A stretch of DNA of 27,887 nucleotides from CAZKRU01 sp964555235 (GTDB lineage: Bacteria; Verrucomicrobiota; Verrucomicrobiia; Methylacidiphilales; CAMAQI01), in NCBI GenBank assembly GCA_964555235.1, contig CAZKRU010000059.1, forward strand, positions 1-27,887, given 5' to 3'. The notes under the pieces were generated by a model that saw only the letters and a program-made list of their open reading frames with translations, made no database searches and was not told the DNA's origin. The position numbers and the translations under genes were made by a program. Numbering within the stretch: the stretch's first letter is position 1; every line of letters begins with the position of its first letter. Of the stretch, positions 7,988 to 14,457 are shown piece after piece.

Positions 7988-9397
7988 TCAATTGCTAACG
8001 GGCAATACTTTGGGAAGATTATCCCCCGTCAACTTCTCGCCGTCTGCCGTAAAACTCACGCGTGACGAAGTTCCTCCAGTCGCCGCCTGCGAGTTCTTCG
8101 AAGAATCCGTTTTATCCTCCTGTTTCGAATCGGCCTCGGTAGAATTTGCCGCGCTCACATCCACTGGCTTCGATGTCGAAAGGCTGCTGTTCACCGAACG
8201 ACCGACTTCAAAATTCGATACCGACATCGATTGGTTGCTTGAAAAGACCCCAAAACTTTGAACTTCCAACGGTTGTGCATTGGGAGACTCGAATTGAATG
8301 GAAACAAATCTTCCATCCGTCTCCGGTAAATCAAGTGAGACCCTTCCACTCGATCCATCCATATTCACCGTGCGACTCACCCCCCCATCACCACCTCGAG
8401 CACTGATCGAAAGCCCTCCGAGCGCTTGAGCAACCAACGTCTTTCCCCACCCTGAGGAGGTCCAGCTCACTTGACGAATCCCCAGTGGGTTCCAAAACTG
8501 TGCCGTGGCTTTCGCGCCAGGAGCTGCATCCTTTTGAAGGGTAAAGACCAGCTTCCCCCGTTGTGGTTTCACCTCCATCGAAAATCTTCCGACTCCGCGG
8601 TTTTGATGTAGATCAATTTGCATCGGCTGTTGACCGATTGCCGCCTTACTCAAGGGACTTTCATCCATTAACGCCAAGACATTGGGATCTTCCGGCTTTT
8701 GGATCGGCCCAGCGGACTTGTCCGCGCCGAGACTTTGCGCATACAGACTGACAAGGTTAAACTGTGTTTTACTTTTTGCCTGATAGGGCCCCACGATCTC
8801 TTCTGGCAGCACTTTCTTCTCCCGACGCTTGATTTCGTACGTCGATGAGTCTGAATCCCCAAAAAGATAGAAGCTGGAGATTTCTGCAGGCGCCTTCAGA
8901 TTTGTCTCCACCAAGAGATATCGCGCATAACGGAAAAAGGGCTTCGATAATCCCTCCTCTTTTAATGTCTCTGCCGAAACATCTTTCGCGATCGCTTTCC
9001 AAAATTTATTTCCCGGCGGTAGCTTTTGATCGCTCGTATAAATCGAAATAGTCCCGTCCACCGCCCCCCCTGAGATCATGAAGTTTTGGAGCAAGTTCGG
9101 CTCTTGAAGTACCACTAAGTAATAATGATGCCCTTGAGGCAGCACGGCGGTCGTGGCGGAGTCTTCATCGAACCACTCCGCGCCCATTGGCGAGGGAAGA
9201 TAGTGACGCGCAAATTCATCGTACTCCGTCAACATGGACCCCATGTTTGTTCGAGCCAAATTCTTCGCAAACTTGGAGGGTGCTCCGACCGATTCCTTCT
9301 TCTCAACAGGCGCGATCACTGCAGCAGTCGAAGCGGCAAATCCGATCGATCCGGCAGCTAACAATGCCAATGTCCCAGTTAAAAATAGCGGTCGCAA
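7988..9397 (-). CDS. Secreted protein of unknown function, TTG start
   Basis: I do not recognise this family. The 469-residue product starts with a signal peptide (hydrophobic core about residues 4-20, likely cut near GFA-AS). Residues 35-200 are mixed alpha/beta with a HHYYLVVLQEP stretch and a FFRYARYLLVET strand, resembling beta-sandwich folds. Residues about 255-390 are rich in alternating polar/hydrophobic strands (SMEVKPQRGKLVFTL, RFVSIQFESPN), again sandwich-like. The last 80 residues are Ser/Thr/Asp-rich and disordered. The start is TTG at 9395-9397, decided by a strong AAGGAGAG just upstream and by the signal peptide beginning there. The response regulator follows after 34 bp. It is probably exported to the periplasm or surface; carbohydrate or cell-surface binding is only a guess. 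Confidence 0.8.
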   Translation of the reverse strand: MRPLFLTGTLALLAAGSIGFAASTAAVIAPVEKKESVGAPSKFAKNLARTNMGSMLTEYDEFARHYLPSPMGAEWFDEDSATTAVLPQGHHYYLVVLQEPNLLQNFMISGGAVDGTISIYTSDQKLPPGNKFWKAIAKDVSAETLKEEGLSKPFFRYARYLLVETNLKAPAEISSFYLFGDSDSSTYEIKRREKKVLPEEIVGPYQAKSKTQFNLVSLYAQSLGADKSAGPIQKPEDPNVLALMDESPLSKAAIGQQPMQIDLHQNRGVGRFSMEVKPQRGKLVFTLQKDAAPGAKATAQFWNPLGIRQVSWTSSGWGKTLVAQALGGLSISARGGDGGVSRTVNMDGSSGRVSLDLPETDGRFVSIQFESPNAQPLEVQSFGVFSSNQSMSVSNFEVGRSVNSSLSTSKPVDVSAANSTEADSKQEDKTDSSKNSQAATGGTSSRVSFTADGEKLTGDNLPKVLPVSN

Positions 9398-9401
9398 TTT
9401 G

Positions 9402-9409
9402 CTCTCCTT
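9402..9409 (-). promoter_or_regulatory. Shine-Dalgarno AAGGAGAG deciding the TTG start at 9397
   Basis: On the minus strand AAGGAGAG precedes the TTG codon with 4 nt between. No in-frame ATG gives a signal peptide, so this site supports the rare start codon. Confidence 0.75.
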
Positions 9410-9521
9410 TTAATTCAAAGACCCTTCTCCCAAAACAGACGCGTCCAAGTAATAGTCTGAGCGGAATCGAGCAGAAGTCAATCAGGAGAAAACCCCTATA
9501 AACGAAGCTGCGCATTAAGCT

Positions 9522-9548
9522 AAAAAGCGCTGCTCTCCTGCGCTTTTT
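9522..9548 (-). terminator. Perfect 9-bp hairpin ending in T5 on either strand
   Basis: AAAAAGCGC (9522-9530) and GCGCTTTTT (9540-9548) are exact inverted repeats with a 9-nt loop. Because the stem itself ends in A5/T5 it can act on both strands. It lies about 95 bp after the lipoprotein stop and before the secreted-protein gene, both on the minus strand, so it probably separates their transcripts. The GC part of the stem is only 4 bp, so it may be weak. Confidence 0.5.
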
Positions 9549-9641
9549 ACCCTCGCCGTAAGCGAGAGCCAACAAGAGTCGGGGTCATTCCGCAGTTTGG
9601 GGGTTCAACTGCGAAATGAAGGGTTAAAAGCGATCAGTTCG

Positions 9642-10079
9642 TTACCTTCTCGTGGTTGGTCCAATGGCTCCAACCGGCGGTGTATTAAAGGACTTGTATC
9701 CTGTTTTATCAAAGGCCTCCGCATTCGGTTTTTCCGCCGTACGAGGAATAGACGCCAAAACCGCCAGCAATGACTCATCCGCCCCTGCCGCTCGAAATTG
9801 TTTGAGCTCCTCTTCACTCCAGACGTAGCGTCCCCCTCGTGACTGAAGAACCCGGGCAATCACATCTGTCTCCACCTGCTTCTGAATCATTTCCATCACA
9901 TCAGAGGCAACTAAGGGCTCTTTTTCCTGAACCTTGACAACGGTCTCCTCTCGCACTTCCTGCACAATCAACGTCGTTAAATCGGACTCGTACGCCGCAC
10001 GGTGCGTGGCGCAACTGGAAATCAAAAATCCAAGAGAGCCCCAAGAAAACCCCAAAAGGATCTTCCGTAAAAAATTCAT
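9642..10079 (-). CDS. Small putative lipoprotein with helical pair motif
   Basis: The 145-residue product has a lipoprotein signal peptide: Lys/Arg N-region, hydrophobic core and lipobox ISSC, predicting lipidation at C23. Residues about 57-112 contain two consecutive helical half-motifs, DVMEMIQKQVETDVIARVL followed by W/S-EEELKQFRAAGADESLLAVL. I have seen this pattern (roughly LTxxDVxxMxxxGVxDxVIxxxI, then a similar second half) in other exported bacterial proteins of unknown function. The C-terminus is Pro/Thr-rich. It begins 11 bp after the zinc-ribbon gene on the same strand, so the two may be co-transcribed, though one is cytosolic and the other membrane-anchored. The function is not known. 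Confidence 0.8.
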   Translation of the reverse strand: MNFLRKILLGFSWGSLGFLISSCATHRAAYESDLTTLIVQEVREETVVKVQEKEPLVASDVMEMIQKQVETDVIARVLQSRGGRYVWSEEELKQFRAAGADESLLAVLASIPRTAEKPNAEAFDKTGYKSFNTPPVGAIGPTTRR

Positions 10080-10090
10080 TCAGACTCCGG

Positions 10091-10795
10091 TTACGCGCTC
10101 AAGTACAAGAGACGCCCGCAATTATCACAGGAAACCAAATCGCTTCGGGCTTTCACGGAAACCATTGTTTGTGAGGTCACCTTCATATGACAGCCCCCGC
10201 AAGAACCGTTATAGAGCGCAACGACGGCATTCTCTTTCTTTGCCGCCATGATTCGTTGATAACGGCGCAAAACCACTTCAGAAATTTTACCAGCAGCTTC
10301 CGCTTGAAGTGCTTTTGCCTCCGCAAGCGCCTTCTCCATTCCCGCCTTTTTCTGATCCAACGTGACAAAAGCTTGCTTACTATGCGCCTCTGCCTCTGCG
10401 TAAACCGATTGAGCTTTTGCCACCACCTGCTGACCTGCCTCAATCTGCTCCATGAATGTCATCTGCTCATCATCCAGCTTTTGAATATCTTCCTGGGCGT
10501 GATTGATTTCGTGAGCGAGCGCCTGATACTCTTCGTTCTTGCGAGTTTCCATCTGCTGCGTTTTGTAACGGGCGATCTGGTCTTTTTTGGACTGCCCCTC
10601 AAGTTCCCGCTTGCGACGATCCGCTTCCAATTGTTTAACTCGACCTTTCTCCTGCTCCAGAAGTGCTGCCTGCCGTTTGAGTTTCTCCTCAAGCGCCGTT
10701 CGTTCTTTTGGAAGGGCCTCTAACTCCCGTTGAAGGGTGTGTACCCGTTGATCTCTCTCTTGCAACACCAACAACGAATCCAGCTCATCAATCAT
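10091..10795 (-). CDS. Coiled-coil protein with C4 zinc ribbon (CT398-like)
   Basis: The 234-residue protein is a long antiparallel coiled coil (about residues 5-175, rich in Glu, Lys and Gln) ending in a zinc ribbon whose ligands are C199, C202, C223 and C226 (CGGCHMKV and CDNC). This architecture is the zf-RING_7/C4-type zinc ribbon family, which includes Chlamydia CT398, reported to bind the sigma-54 factor and type III secretion components, and Helicobacter HP0958/FlgZ. The role outside those groups is unsettled: nucleic-acid or sigma-factor binding is likely. The length is typical. An AGGAAATAGG lies just before the ATG. No flagellar or sigma-54 gene is in the window, so the partner is unknown. 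Confidence 0.9.
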   Translation of the reverse strand: MIDELDSLLVLQERDQRVHTLQRELEALPKERTALEEKLKRQAALLEQEKGRVKQLEADRRKRELEGQSKKDQIARYKTQQMETRKNEEYQALAHEINHAQEDIQKLDDEQMTFMEQIEAGQQVVAKAQSVYAEAEAHSKQAFVTLDQKKAGMEKALAEAKALQAEAAGKISEVVLRRYQRIMAAKKENAVVALYNGSCGGCHMKVTSQTMVSVKARSDLVSCDNCGRLLYLSA

Positions 10796-10994
10796 GCCTA
10801 TTTCCTACCTAGCTCCCTCTCGATTGTCCACCGCCAAAATCCGAATCCCGACTGCACAGACGCTTTCAAAACCGTTTCTCTGAGGAAATCAGGAACCCAG
10901 GAAAGTTAATCCGCGATTCCTTTGCCAGATAATACTATCCTTTCATCGAAAGTCGTATTTTTAGAGCATTTTAAGTAATATCATAGCCTCAATC

Positions 10995-11076
10995 AATCTG
11001 GAACTCAGGAACTCGAGTGACAAAAAGCAGACGGGACCGCTCAATTTTTCCTGAGTTCGTGAGTTCCTGATTCAAC
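10995..11076. repeat. Dispersed inverted repeat, copy A (left part of interrupted unit)
   Basis: The left arm (11000-11014, two GAACTC hexamers) pairs with the right arm (11053-11067, two GAGTTC hexamers) at 14 of 15 positions, about 38 nt apart. Bases 11045-11076 are identical over 32 nt to 13325-13356. The left arm also matches the stem at 16188-16200. Confidence 0.8.
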
Positions 11077-11280
11077 CCAGATTTTGCATTAGGAAATGCA
11101 AAATCTGTCCTGGCGGGAAGAAGGACCCCGACGTATGTCGGGGGGTAAAACCCCGCCGAGATTTCATTCACCATTTTGGTGAATGAAATTGAAGGAGAAA
11201 TCGGCCTCAAAAAACCCCTCTTTCAGAGCGGATTTTTATGAGGCAAATTTTGAAATAGAGGGGCTATTGCAAAATTTGGG
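11076..11280. mobile_element. MITE-like element, ~205 bp, with TIRs and target duplication
   Basis: The ends are imperfect terminal inverted repeats: CCCAGATTTTGCATTAG at 11076-11092 and the complement of 11264-11280 match at 15 of 17 positions. The element is flanked by TTCAA(C) at 11071-11076 and 11281-11286, and the related locus at 13303-13383 has this hexamer once with no insertion. Inside are several strong hairpins: 12-bp stem 11079-11090/11095-11106, 7-bp stem 11126-11132/11137-11143 (CCCCGAC), 13-bp stem 11161-11173/11177-11189, and further pairing between CCCCTCTTTCA and TGAAATAGAGGGG. It encodes no transposase, so it would need one supplied in trans. Confidence 0.75.
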
Positions 11281-11313
11281 TTCAACAACGTGCGGCTACG
11301 GTTTTTATCAACT
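11281..11313. repeat. Copy A, right part of interrupted repeat unit
   Basis: After the duplicated TTCAAC, bases 11287-11313 match 13357-13383 at 22 of 27 positions (core GCGGCTAC, then ATCAACT). This shows that homology with copy B resumes exactly after the inserted element. Confidence 0.75.
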
Positions 11314-11323
11314 GGCTATAAAT

Positions 11324-11348
11324 CTTAACCGCAACGACGCAAAGGCTC
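11324..11348 (-). repeat. Degenerate GCG-rich intergenic repeat, member 1
   Basis: Read on the minus strand it is GAGCCTTTGCGTCGTTGCGG followed by TTAAG, with a roughly 9-nt rhythm of TTGCG units. Similar strings occur in four other gaps of this window. Confidence 0.45.
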
Positions 11349-11433
11349 AAACGTAGAGTACTTTGAGGCTTCGAGGTTAATTAGGATCAATTCCTCATTT
11401 TCCTCAGAGATACAAACTCCCCTATTCCTGCAG

Positions 11434-12405
11434 TCAATCTCTCGCTTTAAACTTCGAGTTGCGGGCCAACTGCTCCCAATAGGCGCGTTCCCGTGACGAA
11501 ATATGCGGAGGGACCTGAAGGTATATTGCCGCAAAAAGATCCCCGCGCCCTCCTTCTCGCATCGGCAAACCTTGTCCTTTCAGGCGAAATCGCTGTCCAT
11601 TTTGTGTTCCCGAAGGGACTTTAATGAGAGTCTCCCCCTCCAGGGTGCGAACGGTCACCTGGCAACCCAAGACGGCCTCCCATGGCGCGATTTCAACATC
11701 GAAATAAATATCCGATTTCTTCGCCTCAAAATCAGGATGTTTGGCATAGTGTACGTGCAAAAGGAGGTCGCCGGGAGCGCCGTTCTTTTTTCCAGGCTCC
11801 CCCTGACCCCCGAGTCGAATGATCTGGTTCTGAACGATCCCTGGTGGAATGCGAACCTCATAGACAAACGAATCAATCTGCTTCCCCTTCACATCCGTTC
11901 GTTCCACCGTAATTTTCCGTTTGGAACCGTGAATCGCCTCCTCCAACGTCACCAAAACATCCGCCTCAATATCACGACCTCGGTTTCGATCTTTAATCCA
12001 GCGTCCCGGAAGGAGCGGGTATTTTCGAAAACGGCGCGCCATCGAACCAAGTAAATTTTGAAAGAAATCACTGAATCCGGTTCCCCGAAAATGAAATTCG
12101 TAATCGCCACTTGAGGATGACGAACGACGAGTGGCCGCCGACTGCTTCTTTTTCCAAGCAGGCCCCAACGCATCGTACTCCCGACGCCGCTCAGGATCGC
12201 TCAGAACTTCGTACGCCTCGTTAATTTCCTTAAAACGTTGCTCTCCAATCGCCTTCGAGGTCGCAACATCCGGATGATAACGCTGCGCCAGCTTCCGGAA
12301 TGATTGACGAATCTCCGTTTCCGTCGCAAATCGCGCGACCCCCAAAATCAAATAATAATCCTTATACTCAAATGACATAGGTGCAGCAACCCGCGCAGGA
12401 ACCAT
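11434..12405 (-). CDS. DnaJ-class J-domain co-chaperone, CbpA type
   Basis: J-domain proteins stimulate DnaK ATPase and deliver unfolded clients. The 323-residue product has a J domain (about residues 13-77) with the HPD motif at 44-46, a Ser/Gly-rich linker with FHFRGTGFSDFFQNLLG, and two C-terminal client-binding beta domains (about 140-310) containing VRIPPGIVQNQIIRLGGQG and IKVPSGTQNGQRFRLKGQG. The Cys-rich zinc fingers of DnaJ are absent, so it is class B, like CbpA. ATG 12405 is preferred because GGAGAGG precedes it by 8 nt; an in-frame ATG at 12378, right before the J domain, has no such site. It follows the small membrane-protein pair by 87 bp. No dnaK or grpE is near. Confidence 0.93.
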   Translation of the reverse strand: MVPARVAAPMSFEYKDYYLILGVARFATETEIRQSFRKLAQRYHPDVATSKAIGEQRFKEINEAYEVLSDPERRREYDALGPAWKKKQSAATRRSSSSSGDYEFHFRGTGFSDFFQNLLGSMARRFRKYPLLPGRWIKDRNRGRDIEADVLVTLEEAIHGSKRKITVERTDVKGKQIDSFVYEVRIPPGIVQNQIIRLGGQGEPGKKNGAPGDLLLHVHYAKHPDFEAKKSDIYFDVEIAPWEAVLGCQVTVRTLEGETLIKVPSGTQNGQRFRLKGQGLPMREGGRGDLFAAIYLQVPPHISSRERAYWEQLARNSKFKARD

Positions 12406-12492
12406 GCAGCGAGCCTCTCCGAGAGAGAATTCGAAGTTGGGAACTCGTTGAGAAGCGGCTCATCCGATCGAGTCCTCCACTCACACCCTCTC

Positions 12493-12813
12493 CTATCGAG
12501 GCGTCTCAGTCGCAGAACCCGGCTTTTGCGCCGGCTCCTGAATGCGAATATTAAATGCTGCCCGAATCTTCGCAGCATTCTGATTCGTTTTTGAATGATC
12601 CAAGATCTCCTGCGAAATGGATCTTAGGAGCAAGGTAAGATTTCTCGCCTGTTCCGCCCTCGGCTCCAGGGAACTCTTCGCCTCCGTCAGAATCTGATTC
12701 TCATGATAAAGATTCACGGCCCCCAGGATCTGACCGACCATCAACAGGAGAATGACCAAGACGAGGGGCCATGCCGGCAACTCCCCAAACAACGAAACTC
12801 TCTCTTCACTCAT
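12493..12813 (-). CDS. Small single-pass membrane protein, second of a pair
   Basis: I do not recognise a family. The 106-residue product has a short cytosolic N-terminus, one transmembrane helix (about residues 15-35, PLVLVILLLMVGQILGA) and a helical, probably coiled-coil, exterior part (about 38-80), ending in NAAKIRAAFNIRIQEP and a Pro/Thr tail. Its ATG overlaps the stop of the preceding gene by 4 bp (ATGA), implying coupled translation and perhaps a complex. Layout and the final 'short helix then beta strand' (AAFNIRIQE against KKYNLSVEV) resemble the preceding protein, so the two may be diverged paralogues. A role in envelope or divisome architecture, as for FtsL/FtsB-sized proteins, is only a guess. 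Confidence 0.75.
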   Translation of the reverse strand: MSEERVSLFGELPAWPLVLVILLLMVGQILGAVNLYHENQILTEAKSSLEPRAEQARNLTLLLRSISQEILDHSKTNQNAAKIRAAFNIRIQEPAQKPGSATETPR

Positions 12814-13100
12814 GGGACCCTCTTTTTCTGTCCGGCGACTTCAACTTCAACGCTTAAATTGTATTTCTTCAAAATTCCGTTCATTTGGGGATCTCCGGAT
12901 GCCCCGCAATAAGCGATCTGAGTTACCATATTATCAAAAACGGGTTTTGCTTGAAGCCCCTCCTGCACCGTTCGCTGCAAGGCGTTCACCTCAAGATTCT
13001 TCTTTCGAACCACGGTCCCTCCCCAAATATTAAGCCCGAAGAAAACCACAAATACCAAACTCGAGCAGACATAAGCCGCCTTCGTAATTCCATTCAACAT
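12810..13100 (-). CDS. Small single-pass membrane protein, first of a pair
   Basis: I do not recognise a family. The 96-residue product has one transmembrane helix (about residues 8-28, YVCSSLVFVVFFGLNIWGG), a helical segment (about 30-65) and a short terminal alpha-beta unit with NGILKKYNLSVEVEV. It has the strongest ribosome-binding site seen in the window (AAAGGAGGA, 4 nt before ATG 13098-13100), suggesting high expression. It overlaps the next small membrane-protein gene by 4 bp. One exterior cysteine (in AYCGAS) is present. The glucosaminidase gene lies about 300 bp upstream on the same strand with repeats between, so a shared transcript is uncertain. Confidence 0.75.
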   Translation of the reverse strand: MLNGITKAAYVCSSLVFVVFFGLNIWGGTVVRKKNLEVNALQRTVQEGLQAKPVFDNMVTQIAYCGASGDPQMNGILKKYNLSVEVEVAGQKKRVP

Positions 13101-13104
13101 TCAT

Positions 13105-13113
13105 TCCTCCTTT
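13105..13113 (-). promoter_or_regulatory. Strong Shine-Dalgarno AAAGGAGGA
   Basis: This near-perfect anti-16S complement lies 4 nt before ATG 13098-13100. Most genes in the window have weak or no such sites, so it marks the small membrane-protein pair as well translated. Confidence 0.75.
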
Positions 13114-13270
13114 GATTGACTGCCTCAGAACTCATTCGTGAAACGAAAGTATCAGGAACGGCACGACTTGGAAATGACGAATTTCCATTGGTGTCCAAAA
13201 CAGAAACACCGGCCTTCGATTTAATCCACTCAAAGGCGCAAAATGAGAAGAGATTTTTTTTAAATCCAAA

Positions 13271-13298
13271 GGCTTGGCGCCTTGGCGATCTTCGCGAG
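13271..13298 (+). repeat. Degenerate GCG-rich intergenic repeat, member 2
   Basis: It reads GGCTTGGCGCCTTGGCGATC then TTCGCGAG, with GCG triplets about every 9 nt. It lies directly before repeat copy B. A 62-codon frame across 13116-13304 has no other support and I do not call it. Confidence 0.45.
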
Positions 13299-13302
13299 AA
13301 AT

Positions 13303-13383
13303 AAAAACAGGCTGGATCGCCCTATTTTTCCTGAGTTCGTGAGTTCCTGATTCAACTACACGCGGCTACAGTTTTGATCAACT
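13303..13383. repeat. Dispersed repeat copy B (uninterrupted, empty site)
   Basis: It is homologous to copy A on both sides of the MITE: 13325-13356 is identical to 11045-11076, and 13357-13383 matches 11287-11313 at 22 of 27 positions, with one TTCAAC between. The GAACTC left arm is absent here. It ends 15 bp from the glucosaminidase stop. Confidence 0.8.
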
Positions 13384-13397
13384 TGCGATCGAATCCC

Positions 13398-14267
13398 TTA
13401 CCGCATTCCAAGCTTGATCGACTCGGACTCCACTTGAACCTTTTGCTCGGCAGGGATCGAATCCGCCATCAAATCCAAATCGGACAATTGATGTCGTTTG
13501 ATAATTCCACGAATACTTTCCAAATAGGTTTTATCCGGACAATAGCCCCCCTGCAAAACGGCCCCAACGAAAAGCTCCCCTTGTTTTTGATCAAAGGCAC
13601 GACTGTATTTTCCGGACCCCGAGAGAAACTCCGCATAGCCTTGAACAGAATTTGCCGCTGAGTCATAACAACGGAAATAAGCGGAAGTCGCCACTCCAAG
13701 ATCTCGCGTCGGCATCAACGCTTTGGGGCCGTCCCAACGCGGATCCAAGGCCTTGATCCCAAAAAAATTGTGATGTTGTTGCGCCAACTCACTTCGTCCG
13801 TAATTACTTTCATAGGCCGCCATCGCCACGGTCGCCGAGGCGGGAATTCCGTGCGTTGCCTGGATTCGAAGCGCCTCCGGAACAATCGTCAATAAAAAGG
13901 CCCGTTCCTCACCGCGCGAAGTTTCAAGAATGCGCTGAATTTTTCGTGAAACCTCCAGCGTGCTGGATACCGTTCGAACATTCAAATCTTTCAACTCCTT
14001 GATGCGAGCGTTAAGAGCCACAATCTGAGCCTGCAACTCTGCAGAGTTTTTTGAAATTTCCTGACGCTGAACTTCTTTGCGCTCGACCGACTGAAACGAG
14101 AGATGAATGACGTAGAGCAATGCACAAACTCCCAAAAACCAGGCCCAGTTGAGAAACGCCAGAAGGCGACGGAGATCAAAGACACTTAATCGTTTGCGCG
14201 GAACCTCTTGAACCTCTTTAAACCCGCCTAATGATAGAGCCCCAGTAAAATTATACGACTTCTTCAT
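13398..14267 (-). CDS. Membrane-anchored glucosaminidase (FlgJ/LYZ2-like)
   Basis: Glucosaminidase-family (PF01832-type) hydrolases cut the glycan strand of peptidoglycan. From ATG 14265-14267 the product has 289 residues: one transmembrane helix (about 36-58), a coiled coil (about 62-115) and the catalytic domain (about 120-265). The likely catalytic Glu is E153 in AAYESNYGRS, followed by the typical HHNFFGIKA and the GYAEFL/YSRAF region. GGGAG 8 nt before the ATG supports this start; a longer start at 14330 adds 21 residues with no such site. Anchoring through a TM plus coiled coil, rather than free secretion or a flagellar rod domain, suggests a divisome- or elongasome-linked remodelling enzyme. 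No flagellar genes are nearby. Confidence 0.88.
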   Translation of the reverse strand: MKKSYNFTGALSLGGFKEVQEVPRKRLSVFDLRRLLAFLNWAWFLGVCALLYVIHLSFQSVERKEVQRQEISKNSAELQAQIVALNARIKELKDLNVRTVSSTLEVSRKIQRILETSRGEERAFLLTIVPEALRIQATHGIPASATVAMAAYESNYGRSELAQQHHNFFGIKALDPRWDGPKALMPTRDLGVATSAYFRCYDSAANSVQGYAEFLSGSGKYSRAFDQKQGELFVGAVLQGGYCPDKTYLESIRGIIKRHQLSDLDLMADSIPAEQKVQVESESIKLGMR

Positions 14268-14395
14268 TCGAGATCTCCCTCTCTCTTTTAATTTATTACC
14301 GATAATAACGTTAAATATCTTATAAATCACTTGTATACCACTGTTTGCGTTAATTTCAAGAGGAATTTATTTTTGAAGACACCCGAACCGTAACA

Positions 14396-14423
14396 TTGAC
14401 CTACGCAGGATTATCGATATCAT
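14396..14423 (+). promoter_or_regulatory. Sigma-70-like promoter for the TPR protein
   Basis: TTGACC (14396-14401) and TATCAT (14418-14423) are separated by 16 nt and lie 35 bp before ATG 14458. The gap (14268-14457) is divergent with the glucosaminidase gene; I found no equally good minus-strand promoter. Confidence 0.5.
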
Positions 14424-14457
14424 CTCAGCACCCGAATGTGAGATTAAACTGCCTCCC

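Larger units (their letters stand above)
10796..11433. other. 638-bp non-coding gap built of repeats
   Basis: No convincing gene is present. The first ~180 bp are AT-rich and hold the leader of the zinc-ribbon gene. From 10995 the gap is almost entirely repeats: an inverted-repeat unit, a MITE-like insertion, the rest of the interrupted unit, then a degenerate GCG-rich repeat, entered separately below. Confidence 0.7.

Noticed and set aside
9591..9613. Second inverted repeat (CGCAGTT / AACTGCG) after the lipoprotein gene
   Set aside because: The stem is only 7 bp, with no T-tract on the minus strand; the hairpin at 9522-9548 is a better terminator.
10187..10723. Plus-strand 178-codon frame, hydrophobic and Leu/Phe-rich
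   Set aside because: It is antisense to the coiled-coil zinc-ribbon gene; Glu/Lys coiled coils give Phe/Leu-rich shadows.
10989..11210. Minus-strand 73-codon frame across the repeats
   Set aside because: It is made of the repeat copy and the MITE hairpins, and has no independent gene evidence.
13116..13304. Plus-strand 62-codon frame
   Set aside because: It spans an intergenic repeat and lacks a ribosome-binding site or recognisable motif.
10995..13383. Possible CRISPR array in the repeat-rich gaps
   Set aside because: The copies are too few, too far apart, unequally spaced and interrupted by genes; there are no cas genes.
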